From an uncultured Clostridia bacterium (GTDB lineage: Bacteria > Bacillota > Clostridia > TANB77 > CAG-508): a stretch of 6,862 nt of DNA. The translations under genes and the position numbers were made by a program. This document shows positions 1 through 6,484 of this stretch, in pieces. Below the pieces are notes generated by a model, which searched no databases, had not been told where the DNA came from, and worked only from the letters and a program-made list of their open reading frames with translations. Location: NCBI GenBank assembly GCA_944386315.1, contig CALXAS010000074.1, positions 1 through 6,862 on the forward strand. Reading direction: 5' to 3'. Position 1 is the stretch's first letter, and each line of letters begins with the position of its first letter.

Positions 1-17
1 ATTGAGAATACAAAAAA

Positions 18-60
18 TATGTAGGAAAACCGACATTTTTCTTTGTCAATTTCCTACATA
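18..60. repeat. Imperfect inverted repeat / hairpin at left edge
   Basis: Arms TATGTAGGAAA (18-28) and TTTCCTACATA (50-60) are perfect 11-bp complements. An inner 4-bp stem, GACA (32-35) with TGTC (44-47), is separated from them by a small internal loop. On the - strand the structure is followed by a run of six T, so it reads best as a terminator for leftward transcription. On the + strand only CTATTTTA follows. It could be the terminator of a gene left of the window or part of a dispersed repeat; the sequence alone does not decide. Confidence 0.5.
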
Positions 61-116
61 CTATTTTACCATTTACATATATCATATTTTTGTGTAACAG
101 AAAGCATACAATGACA

Positions 117-163
117 GGGACGTTTTTTAAAGCATAAAACATATGAACTTTAAAGAACGTCCC
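117..163. repeat. Long inverted repeat (16-bp arms), possible REP/MITE-like element
   Basis: GGGACGTTTTTTAAAG (117-132) and CTTTAAAGAACGTCCC (148-163) are complementary over all 16 positions, with one G-T pair at 125. The loop is 15 nt. No T-tract follows on the + strand (CCCAAAAATT), so it is a poor rightward terminator. The GGGACGTT ends resemble short dispersed palindromes seen between genes in Bacillota; that is an impression, not a match I could test. No clear target-site duplication flanks it. It lies about 40 bp upstream of the ctsR promoter and could also be a regulatory or insulating structure. Confidence 0.6.
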
Positions 164-203
164 AAAAATTCACTCAAAATTCACAAATTCTTTAAAAAAA
201 CTA

Positions 204-231
204 TTGACAAACGAAAAAGAAAGCGTATAAT
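204..231 (+). promoter_or_regulatory. Sigma-A-type promoter of the ctsR-mcsA-mcsB-clpC operon
   Basis: A perfect -35 box TTGACA (204-209) and a perfect -10 box TATAAT (226-231) are separated by 16 bp. A- and T-rich sequence lies just upstream and could act as an UP element. Transcription should start near 238, giving a leader of about 45 nt. A consensus promoter this strong fits a gene set held off by a repressor rather than one needing an activator. Confidence 0.88.
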
Positions 232-241
232 AAAAAATAAA

Positions 242-264
242 GGTCAAAGAAAGTCAAAGTCAAA
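242..264 (+). promoter_or_regulatory. CtsR operator (three heptads)
   Basis: GGTCAAA (242-248), the spacer GAA and AGTCAAA (252-258) match the established CtsR box, RGTCAAANANRGTCAAA, at every defined position. A third AGTCAAA (258-264) follows, sharing one A with the second. The site starts 10 bp after the -10 box and covers the predicted transcription start, so bound CtsR would block initiation. This is direct sequence evidence that the operon represses itself and is released by heat or protein stress. Confidence 0.93.
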
Positions 265-282
265 ATAAAAAGAGGTGATGAG

Positions 283-729
283 ATGAGAATTACAGATCAA
301 ATAGAAGAATTTATTAAAGAACTATTTCGCGAAGATGATGATTATGTAGAAATACAAAGAAATGATTTAGCAGAATATTTTAATTGTGTGCCATCTCAAA
401 TTAACTACGTAATTGCTACAAGATTTAAACCATCACAAGGCTATTATGTAGAAAGTAAACGTGGAGGTGGTGGGCATATCACCATCAAAAAAGTAAACTT
501 AAGCAAAAGTAAATATTTTATGCATATTATAGCTAGTATGGATGAAACTTTAACAGCACAAGAAGTGGATATTTTTATTAGTAACTTTTTGTCTTACGAT
601 ATGATTACAGAAGAAGAAGCTAAGTTATTAAAAGTAGCTACTAGTGATAATGTACTAACTATCTCGCAACCAGATAGAGATAAAATTAGAGCAAAAATCT
701 TTAAAAATATGATATTAAATTTAATTTAA
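283..729 (+). CDS. ctsR: CtsR, transcriptional repressor of class III heat-shock genes
   Basis: This 148-residue protein is the normal length for CtsR (about 150). It is the dimeric repressor that binds heptad repeats in front of clp genes and lets go on heating. The N-terminal winged helix-turn-helix spans about residues 1-70; FNCVPSQINYVIATRF (33-48) is the characteristic recognition segment and ESKRGGGGHI (57-66) is the beta-wing. In Geobacillus CtsR the wing arginine contacts DNA and the tetraglycine loop is the heat sensor; both are present here (R60, G61-G64). The C-terminal helices (about 75-148) form the dimer and McsB-contact region. The start has an AGGTGA Shine-Dalgarno 4 nt upstream, rather close. 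The gene is first in its operon, directly behind a CtsR box, so it should control itself. Confidence 0.96.
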   Translation: MRITDQIEEFIKELFREDDDYVEIQRNDLAEYFNCVPSQINYVIATRFKPSQGYYVESKRGGGGHITIKKVNLSKSKYFMHIIASMDETLTAQEVDIFISNFLSYDMITEEEAKLLKVATSDNVLTISQPDRDKIRAKIFKNMILNLI

Positions 730-742
730 AGGAGTGATTATT

Positions 743-1324
743 ATGTTGTGTCAAAATTGTGGAAAAAGAGAAGCAAATATAAAATATACGCAGATTATTA
801 ATGGGGTAAAGAAAGAGATGTCTCTTTGTGAAAATTGTGCAAAAGAATTGGGAGTAGAGGATATTCATTTTAATATGCCAATTAGTTTTTCTAGTTTTTT
901 AAGTGACTTTTTAGAGCCATATGAGTCAGAAAGTAATTTTATGACAAACTTTATGGCACCACAAACATTGCTTTGTGAAAATTGTAACAGTACCTATGAT
1001 GATTTCTTAAAAGAAGGAAAATTTGGATGTGAAGAATGTTATGAAAATTTTTCTAGTAAAATTGATCCTTTGTTAAAAAATATTCATGGTTCTAATAGAC
1101 ATGTAGGAAGAGTAAGTAGAGTCTTAAATGAAAAAACAGAAGCAACAAATAAAGCAAAAGAAATAACAAAACAAGAAGACAAGAAAATGTCAGAAGAGGA
1201 AGAAAAACTACAAAGTTTAAAGAAAAGGCTAGAGAAAGAGATTAAAGAAGAACGCTATGAAGATGCAGCAAAAACAAGAGATGAAATAAAAAGAATAGAA
1301 AATAGCGAAAAAGGAGGCAAATAA
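743..1324 (+). CDS. mcsA: McsA, zinc-binding activator of the McsB arginine kinase
   Basis: The protein has 193 residues from the ATG at 743. AAGGAG at 729-734 lies 8 nt upstream, whereas an in-frame GTG at 734 sits inside that Shine-Dalgarno and is unlikely to be used. Four CxxC pairs are visible (C3/C6, C29/C32, C78/C81, C96/C99), forming two zinc-binding modules in the N-terminal half. A charged linker (about 130-150) follows, then a UVR-like coiled-coil motif (about 155-188, with YEDAAKTRDEIKRIE), which resembles the ClpC middle domain. In Bacillus McsA binds and activates McsB and helps deliver CtsR for inactivation; loss of metal or oxidation of the cysteines links it to metal and thiol stress. 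The stop codon overlaps the mcsB start by one base (TAATG), suggesting translational coupling and near-equal amounts of the two partners. Confidence 0.94.
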   Translation: MLCQNCGKREANIKYTQIINGVKKEMSLCENCAKELGVEDIHFNMPISFSSFLSDFLEPYESESNFMTNFMAPQTLLCENCNSTYDDFLKEGKFGCEECYENFSSKIDPLLKNIHGSNRHVGRVSRVLNEKTEATNKAKEITKQEDKKMSEEEEKLQSLKKRLEKEIKEERYEDAAKTRDEIKRIENSEKGGK

Positions 1325-2343
1325 TGGCAAGTTGGTATTTAGAAACAGGAAAAACAGATGGTGATATTGTAGTAAGTTCCAGAATTCGTTTGGCTAGAAA
1401 TATAAAAGGGATTCCTTTTGAGACAAAGCAGGCAGATAAGCAAAAACAAGAGATATTAGAAAAAGTAAAATATATTACACCAAGTATAGGATATGGATTG
1501 CAATATTTTGCTATGAAAGATATGGACGATGTGACCAAAATGAGCTTAGTAGAAAAACATTTAATTAGTCCAGAAATGGCTTTAAGAAAAGACCAAGAAA
1601 ATATAGGCATTTTATTAAATAAAGAAGAGAATATTTGTATTATGCTAAATGAAGAAGATCACCTTCGTATGCAAGTGTTCAGTGCGGGGCTAGAATTACA
1701 AAACACGATGCAATTAGCTATAGAGATAGAAGAAAAAATGGATGAAATGTTATCATTTTCTTGTAGCAGGGAATATGGTTATTTAACGGCGTGCCCTACC
1801 AATGTAGGAACAGGTCTTAGAGCATCTGTTATGGTACATTTGCCAGCTCTAAAATTAACAGGCAATATTTCTAAAATTTTGCATATTGTCAATAATTTTG
1901 GTATGACGATTCGAGGCGTCTATGGAGAAGATACCAAAAGTCAAGGAGATATGTATCAAATTTCTAACAATCAGACCTTAGGTATTACAGAAAAAGAAAT
2001 TATTAGCAATTTAGAAAATATTACGAAAAAGGTAGTAGAGCAAGAAAGATTAGCAAGAAAATATCTAAGAAAAGACCCTATAGAACTAGAAAATAGGGTG
2101 TATAGATCTTTTGGTATTTTGCGTTACGCAAGCAAAATAAATTCGGAAGAAGCAGAAGATTTATTATCTGATATTAAATTAGGAACAGACTTAGGCATTA
2201 TAGAGGAGTTAACAGACAGCAAAGTAAAAGAGTTAGAGCTATATTTAAAACCAGCAAATCTACAAAAAAGAGTAGGAAAAGCGCTAACTGGTTTTGAAAG
2301 AGACTTAGAAAGAGCAAAAATAGTAAAACAAATTATAGGTTAG
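1324..2343 (+). CDS. mcsB: McsB, protein-arginine kinase
   Basis: This cytosolic kinase of the phosphagen (guanido) kinase fold phosphorylates arginine side chains, marking proteins for ClpCP and inactivating CtsR. The ATP-binding SSRIRLARN motif is at 18-26. The acidic NEEDH loop is at 109-113; E111 aligns with the catalytic glutamate, E121 in Bacillus by offset. CPTNVGTGLRASVM (157-170) carries the active-site cysteine C157 (C167 in Bacillus). A late nucleotide-binding segment, GEDTKSQGDMYQISN, is at 201-215. Near the C-terminus RDLERA (326-331) fits the RDxxRA motif of the allosteric phospho-arginine pocket, so feedback activation is probably kept. At 339 residues it is shorter than the 363 of Bacillus McsB. 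AAGGAGG (1311-1317) lies 6 nt before the ATG, inside the mcsA end. It looks fully active. Confidence 0.95.
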   Translation: MASWYLETGKTDGDIVVSSRIRLARNIKGIPFETKQADKQKQEILEKVKYITPSIGYGLQYFAMKDMDDVTKMSLVEKHLISPEMALRKDQENIGILLNKEENICIMLNEEDHLRMQVFSAGLELQNTMQLAIEIEEKMDEMLSFSCSREYGYLTACPTNVGTGLRASVMVHLPALKLTGNISKILHIVNNFGMTIRGVYGEDTKSQGDMYQISNNQTLGITEKEIISNLENITKKVVEQERLARKYLRKDPIELENRVYRSFGILRYASKINSEEAEDLLSDIKLGTDLGIIEELTDSKVKELELYLKPANLQKRVGKALTGFERDLERAKIVKQIIG

Positions 2344-2358
2344 GAAGGAGTGAATTGT

Positions 2359-4842
2359 ATGATGTATTATAAATTTACAAAAAGAGCTGAAAAGGCAATA
2401 GAAATAGCCAATCAGCTTGCAATAGAATTAGGTCACGATTATATGGGAACAGAGCATCTTTTATATGGCTTAGCAAAAGAAGGTAGTGGTGTGGCTAGTA
2501 AAGTATTAGAAAACCAAGGAGTAACACCAGAGGCTATCTTAAATGAAATTGAGGATTTAGTAGGTAGAGGAGAAGAAGGCACGCAAACAGAAAATAGAAG
2601 CATTGGTTTTACGCCAAGAACAAAAAGAGTGATAGAAAATGCATTTGTGGAGGCTCGTAAATTAGAAGCAGACTACATAGGAACAGAACATCTATTAATT
2701 GGTATTATGAGAGAAGGAGATAGCATCGCAGTTAGAATTATGCTAAACTTACAAGTAAACCCACAAAGATTATACAATGAAATTGTAAAAGTAATTAATG
2801 AAGATGATGCTGTCGGTAAAATAGATCAAGCAAAAGGAAATAGTAAAACAAGTAATAGCTTCCATCAAACAACTACACTAAATCAATTTGGTAGTGATTT
2901 AACAAAACAAGCAGAAGAAGGAAAGTTAGACCCAGTAATAGGAAGAAAAAATGAAATAGAAAGAGTAACCCAAATTTTATCTAGAAGAACCAAAAATAAT
3001 CCTTGTTTAATAGGAGAACCAGGAGTAGGAAAAACAGCAGTAGTAGAAGGTTTGGCACAAAGAATTGTGGCAGAAGATGTGCCAGAACCATTAAAGGGCA
3101 AAAGAGTAGTAAGTTTAGATATTTCTAGCATGGTTGCAGGGGCAAAGTATAGAGGAGATTTTGAGGAAAGAATAAAAAAATGTTTAAATGAAGTAAGAAA
3201 AGCAGGAGATGTTATTTTATTCATTGACGAAATTCATACCATAGTAGGAGCAGGTTCTGCAGAAGGAGCAGTAGATGCAGCCAATATTTTAAAACCATTA
3301 TTAGCAAGAGGAGAAGTACAAGTAATAGGTGCTACTACTCTAAATGAATATAGAAAATATATTGAAAAAGATAGTGCTTTGGAAAGAAGATTTAGCCCTG
3401 TTACAGTAGCAGAACCAACAACAGAGGATACCATTAAAATACTAGAGGGATTAAGCGATAAATATGAAGCACATCATAATGTAAAAATTACCAAAGAAGC
3501 CATAGAGGCAGCAGTTAATTTATCCGTAAGATATACTAATGATAGATTTTTGCCAGATAAAGCAATAGATTTAATAGATGAGGCAGCTTCTCGTGTAAGA
3601 ATGAAAACATATACGATGCCAGATAGTATAAAAACTTTAGAAGAAAGTATAGAGACAATTAAGAAAGATAAAGAAGAAGCAATTCGAAAACAAGATTTTG
3701 AAAAAGCAGCAAAATTAAGGGATAAACAACATAGTAGTGAGGAAAAATTAGAAAAAGAAAAACAAAAATGGGCAAATAAAAACAGTAAATCTGTTGTGCA
3801 ATTAACAGCAGAAGATATTGCAGAAGTCATTAGCAATTGGACGAGAATTCCAGTACAAAAAATTACAGAAGATGAGAATGTAAAACTAAAGAATTTAGAG
3901 AAAACATTGCATGAAAGAGTAGTAGGACAAAATGAGGCAGTAGAGGCTGTGGCAAAAGCTATTAGACGTAGCAGAGTAGGACTTCAAGATCCAAATAGAC
4001 CAATTGGTTCTTTCCTATTCTTAGGACCTACTGGTGTAGGAAAAACAGAGCTTTCTAAAGCACTAGCACAAAGTTTATTTGGAAGTAGCGATAGTATGAT
4101 TCGTATTGATATGTCAGAATATATGGAACCACATTCTGTAGCCAAATTAATTGGTTCTCCTCCAGGATATGTAGGATACGATGAGGGAGGACAGCTAACA
4201 GAAAAAATAAGAAGACAACCATATTCTGTTATCCTATTTGATGAAATTGAAAAAGCACATTCAGATGTAATGAATATGTTACTTCAAATATTAGATGATG
4301 GACGTCTAACAGATAGTAATGGTAGAGTAGTAAACTTCAAAAATACAGTTATTATTATGACCTCTAACGTAGGAGCAAGACTAATTACAGATAAAAAATC
4401 TTTAGGATTTGCCGAAAACAAAAAGGATGAAGACAAAGAAGAGCAAAAGGAATATGAAGACATCAAAAAAGAAGTAATGGCAGAGCTAAAAAGACAGTTT
4501 AGACCAGAGTTTATTAATCGTATTGATGAAATTATTGTATTCCATAAGTTACAAAAACAAGAAATGCTACAAATTGTAGATATTATGCTAAAAGAAGTAC
4601 AAAAACGAATGGAAAAACAAGATATTTCTATAGAAATAGACGAGGCAGTAAAAGACAAAATTATGGAAAAGGGAATAGACCAAAACTTTGGTGCAAGACC
4701 ATTAAGAAGAACTATCCAAACTATGGTAGAAGATAAAATAGCAGAAGGTATATTAGATGGTGTTATTCAAAAAGGACATAAAACAAAAATGACAGTAGGA
4801 GAAGATGGAGAAATTCGTATAGCTGAAGAAGTAAAAAAATAA
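2359..4842 (+). CDS. clpC: ClpC, AAA+ unfoldase of the ClpCP protease
   Basis: This 827-residue HSP100 ATPase unfolds tagged proteins and feeds them to ClpP. The start at 2359 (MMYYKFT, like MMFGRFT of Bacillus ClpC) has AAGGAG at 2345-2350; the in-frame GTG at 2350 overlaps that site. The N-domain has two Clp repeats (about 5-75 and 80-150). GTEH occurs in both, and E32 and E110 match the two glutamates that bind phospho-arginine in Bacillus (E32, E106). D1 carries Walker A GEPGVGKT (219-226) and Walker B VILFIDE (285-291). The middle domain (about 415-475) includes QDFEKAAKLRD, with F447 at the position of the residue that controls head-to-head assembly. D2 has GPTGVGKT (556-563) and VILFDE (624-629). 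LGF (682-684) is the ClpP-binding loop, followed by a lysine- and acid-rich stretch (about 686-705) slightly longer than in Bacillus. It is last in the operon and ends at a terminator. Confidence 0.97.
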   Translation: MMYYKFTKRAEKAIEIANQLAIELGHDYMGTEHLLYGLAKEGSGVASKVLENQGVTPEAILNEIEDLVGRGEEGTQTENRSIGFTPRTKRVIENAFVEARKLEADYIGTEHLLIGIMREGDSIAVRIMLNLQVNPQRLYNEIVKVINEDDAVGKIDQAKGNSKTSNSFHQTTTLNQFGSDLTKQAEEGKLDPVIGRKNEIERVTQILSRRTKNNPCLIGEPGVGKTAVVEGLAQRIVAEDVPEPLKGKRVVSLDISSMVAGAKYRGDFEERIKKCLNEVRKAGDVILFIDEIHTIVGAGSAEGAVDAANILKPLLARGEVQVIGATTLNEYRKYIEKDSALERRFSPVTVAEPTTEDTIKILEGLSDKYEAHHNVKITKEAIEAAVNLSVRYTNDRFLPDKAIDLIDEAASRVRMKTYTMPDSIKTLEESIETIKKDKEEAIRKQDFEKAAKLRDKQHSSEEKLEKEKQKWANKNSKSVVQLTAEDIAEVISNWTRIPVQKITEDENVKLKNLEKTLHERVVGQNEAVEAVAKAIRRSRVGLQDPNRPIGSFLFLGPTGVGKTELSKALAQSLFGSSDSMIRIDMSEYMEPHSVAKLIGSPPGYVGYDEGGQLTEKIRRQPYSVILFDEIEKAHSDVMNMLLQILDDGRLTDSNGRVVNFKNTVIIMTSNVGARLITDKKSLGFAENKKDEDKEEQKEYEDIKKEVMAELKRQFRPEFINRIDEIIVFHKLQKQEMLQIVDIMLKEVQKRMEKQDISIEIDEAVKDKIMEKGIDQNFGARPLRRTIQTMVEDKIAEGILDGVIQKGHKTKMTVGEDGEIRIAEEVKK

Positions 4843-4857
4843 TAAATAGGAATAAAA

Positions 4858-4894
4858 AGGAACACATTTCGTATAAAAAACGTAGTGTGTTCCT
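4858..4894. terminator. Bidirectional rho-independent terminator between convergent genes
   Basis: GGAACACA (4859-4866) and TGTGTTCC (4886-4893) form a perfect 8-bp stem, extended by A4858-T4894. An inner CGT/ACG stem (4870-4872 with 4880-4882) closes a 7-nt loop. On the + strand the sequence TCTTTCT follows, which can stop clpC transcripts 17 nt after the stop codon. On the - strand a run of T follows the stem (complement of AAAAA at 4854-4858), ending transcripts of the convergent transporter gene. The left arm is A-rich outside and the right arm T-rich, typical of a two-way terminator. Confidence 0.82.
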
Positions 4895-4916
4895 CTTTCT
4901 ATAGAGAAAATATGAT

Positions 4917-5774
4917 TTACACCGGATTTACATGAATTTGTGTCTGATATACTTTATCTAATTTAGAAATCTCTTTTTCTAATTGATCAGCTAGTGCATG
5001 GCTTTCAAAAGTAGATAAATTCCCATCCACGGAAATCGTAAGGATTACCATATATTGATAACCAACAGGAGTGGTATAAAAATGACTTATTTTTTGCACC
5101 TGCTCACAGTTTTGAACAATTTGTAAAATTAAATTTTTAGTGTCTTCGTCAATAGAACGGTCCATTAATACATTATAACTTTCTATTAAAATTTTAAGAC
5201 CAGTATAGGCAATCCAAATAGAAATACCAATTCCAACAAGACCATCTACCCAGTTCCAAGAAATAAGAGAAGCAAGAACAGAGATAAGAGTAAAAGTAGT
5301 AACGATGCAGTCATTACGATGGTCTTTTCTATTAGCTTCTAACAAAATATTTTGGCATTTTTTTGCTAGATTGCTGGTATAAAAATAAAGAGCCATTTTT
5401 ACAGCAATGGTAATGATACAAACCAGTACTAATATCCATGAAAAAGTCATTTGACTTCCAAAAATAAGAGAAAAAATGGAGTCGTATAGTAGCTTAAAAG
5501 CAACAGCTAACATAGAAAGGCTAATAAATAAAGAAAAGATGTATTCTGCTTTTCCATGTCCAAAGTTGTGAGAGTCATCTTGCGGCTCACTGGCAATTTT
5601 GTTGCCTATCCATGTCATTAAAGAAGCAAATATATCACCAGCACTATTGGCACTATCGGCAATCATCGCTTGGCTATGTGTCATAAAACCAATGCTTCCT
5701 TTTATCATTAATAAAAAAATATTTCCTAAAATTCCTAAAATTCCAGCTTTTTTGGTAATTTCATAACGCTCCAT
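4917..5774 (-). CDS. Cation diffusion facilitator (CDF) family transporter, probable Mn2+ type
   Basis: This 285-residue membrane protein exports divalent metal ions in exchange for protons, as CDF proteins do. Six hydrophobic segments are visible at about 11-31, 36-57, 78-100, 112-133, 156-174 and 176-198, followed by a cytosolic ferredoxin-like domain (about 205-285). The transport site reads N43-x3-D47 in segment 2 (ADSANSAGD) and D151-x3-D155 before segment 5 (KDHRND). This ND-DD pattern is that of MntE-type manganese exporters; YiiP has DD-HD and zinc CzcD has HD-HD. Histidines H231, H259 and H281 remain in the C-terminal domain, but the aspartate of the YiiP zinc site seems to be N283. 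FGHGKAEY (71-78) is the usual family signature. The start has AAAGGAG 9 nt upstream. The family is certain; the ion is inferred. No metal-dependent regulator or riboswitch is evident next to it. Confidence 0.92.
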   Translation of the reverse strand: MERYEITKKAGILGILGNIFLLMIKGSIGFMTHSQAMIADSANSAGDIFASLMTWIGNKIASEPQDDSHNFGHGKAEYIFSLFISLSMLAVAFKLLYDSIFSLIFGSQMTFSWILVLVCIITIAVKMALYFYTSNLAKKCQNILLEANRKDHRNDCIVTTFTLISVLASLISWNWVDGLVGIGISIWIAYTGLKILIESYNVLMDRSIDEDTKNLILQIVQNCEQVQKISHFYTTPVGYQYMVILTISVDGNLSTFESHALADQLEKEISKLDKVYQTQIHVNPV

Positions 5775-5816
5775 CGCTTTTTTCTCCTTTTTATACTATA
5801 TTTGAGTTTAGTAATT

Positions 5817-5844
5817 AGTATACCATAGAAATAAGAAAAAGCAA
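5817..5844 (-). promoter_or_regulatory. Probable promoter of the CDF transporter gene
   Basis: Reading the - strand, the -10 box TATACT (5822-5817) has a TGG in front (5825-5823), giving an extended -10. The -35 candidate TTGCTT (5844-5839) is poor, at a 16-bp spacing. The extended -10 can compensate for the weak -35. The leader would be about 35 nt. No clear operator is seen here. Confidence 0.55.
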
Positions 5845-5934
5845 GAAGAAATATTGGATTTACGCATCTTGGCTAAAATAAAAATGAAATAGAATAGTTA
5901 GCGTCATTTTAGGAAAAATAGTAGTAACCAATTA

Positions 5935-5963
5935 TTGACTTTTGTAATACAATGTAGTACAAT
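5935..5963 (+). promoter_or_regulatory. Promoter of the toxin-antitoxin operon
   Basis: A -35 box TTGACT (5935-5940) and a -10 box TACAAT (5958-5963) are 17 bp apart, the ideal spacing, each one base away from consensus. Transcription should start near 5970, leaving a leader of only about 18 nt before the antitoxin ATG. The spacer and the -10 box overlap a palindromic element, so the promoter is probably repressed by the antitoxin or by the toxin-antitoxin complex. Confidence 0.75.
5942..5963 (+). promoter_or_regulatory. Candidate antitoxin operator (TTGTA/TACAA repeats)
   Basis: TTGTAATACAA (5942-5952) is an 11-bp palindrome around one central base. A further TACAA (5958-5962) makes TACAAT occur twice, at 5948-5953 and 5958-5963, exactly 10 bp or one helical turn apart. 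Ribbon-helix-helix antitoxins usually bind such short repeats on their own promoter, often as two dimers side by side. The site lies between -35 and -10 and covers the -10. That this is the true operator is inference from position and symmetry. Confidence 0.5.
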
Positions 5964-5987
5964 AATAAAAGAAGGGAGTGGATGGAT

Positions 5988-6206
5988 ATGACAATTTCCG
6001 TAAGATTAAGTGATAAAGATACAGAATTAATAAAAACATATGCAGAAATGAATCATATTTCTTTGTCAGATTTAATTCGAAATGCCGTATTAGAAAAAAT
6101 CGAGGATGAATATGATTTGGAAAGTTATCATAAAGCTATAGCAGAATATAAGAAAAATCCTAAAACTTATACCATGAAAGAAATCAAAGAGGAGTTAGGA
6201 TTATAA
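5988..6206 (+). CDS. RelB-like ribbon-helix-helix antitoxin
   Basis: This 72-residue protein should neutralise the downstream toxin and repress their shared promoter. The N-terminus TISVRL (2-7) is the DNA-contacting ribbon strand, followed by helix A (about 9-22) and helix B (about 26-40, SLSDLIRNAVLEKIED), a typical RHH fold. The acidic C-terminal tail (41-72, ending KEIKEELGL) is the type of segment that wraps the toxin and is normally disordered when alone. I chose the ATG at 5988 because AGGGAG (5973-5978) lies 9 nt before it; an in-frame ATG at 5982 is only 3 nt from that site and would add just two residues. The stop overlaps the toxin start by one base. The protein looks intact. Family membership is recognised from pattern, not from a search. 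Confidence 0.88.
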   Translation: MTISVRLSDKDTELIKTYAEMNHISLSDLIRNAVLEKIEDEYDLESYHKAIAEYKKNPKTYTMKEIKEELGL

Positions 6207-6484
6207 TGAAATATAGAGTAGTATTTACAGAAAGGGCGAAAAAGCAACTAAAAAAAATGGATAAGCATATAGCAGCATTAATCATAGGTTGGCTAGAAAA
6301 AAATATAGAAGGTTGCGAAAATCCAAGACTGCATGGCAAAGGCTTGGTAGAAAATAGGTCTGGCGAGTGGAGATATCGTATCGGAGATTATAGAATGATA
6401 TGTGAAATACAAGATGAAGAAGTATTAGTTCTAGTGTTAGAAATAGGACACAGAAGAGAAATATATGAAAGAAAGACTTCCTAA
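6206..6484 (+). CDS. RelE-family toxin (probable ribosome-dependent mRNA interferase)
   Basis: This 92-residue protein has the RelE/ParE-superfamily layout: a first strand (YRVVFTERAKKQLKKMD, 3-19), a helical hairpin (about 20-36), then three strands with the conserved WRYRIGDYRMICEI (55-68) and VLVLEIGHRREIY (75-87). Aligned by eye with E. coli RelE, R56 and R58 stand for K52 and K54, R63 for R61, R83 for R81, and Y87 for the catalytic tyrosine. The basic and aromatic residues of an mRNA-cleaving toxin therefore seem kept, which argues for RelE rather than ParE (gyrase) activity; this is inference. GAGGAG (6189-6194) lies inside the antitoxin gene 11 nt upstream, and the TAATG overlap couples translation so that antitoxin is made first. 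The last five residues (ERKTS) are encoded within the left arm of the terminator hairpin. Confidence 0.9.
   Translation: MKYRVVFTERAKKQLKKMDKHIAALIIGWLEKNIEGCENPRLHGKGLVENRSGEWRYRIGDYRMICEIQDEEVLVLVLEIGHRREIYERKTS

Noticed and set aside
2..97. Open frame at the left edge that might be the end of an upstream gene
   Set aside because: It is 31 codons, runs straight through the 18-60 hairpin and has no recognisable composition or motif.
734..742. GTG start three codons upstream for mcsA, with the same pattern at 2350 for clpC
   Set aside because: Each GTG is part of the GGAGTG Shine-Dalgarno of the following ATG, so a ribosome could not use it with that site. The shorter proteins also align better with Bacillus McsA and ClpC.
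1242..1610. Open frame on the - strand across the mcsA/mcsB junction
   Set aside because: It lies opposite two well-conserved genes, has no ribosome binding site and encodes a low-complexity Phe/Leu/Ser-rich product typical of the complement of an AT-rich gene.
2883..4658. Four open frames on the - strand inside clpC
   Set aside because: All are antisense to conserved ClpC coding sequence, and their Ser/Phe/Ile-rich products mirror Lys/Glu/Asn codons. No promoter or Shine-Dalgarno supports them.
5881..5910. AAAATGA/TCATTTT inverted repeat between the transporter and toxin-antitoxin promoters
   Set aside because: Seven A/T-rich base pairs with a 16-nt loop are expected by chance in sequence this AT-rich.
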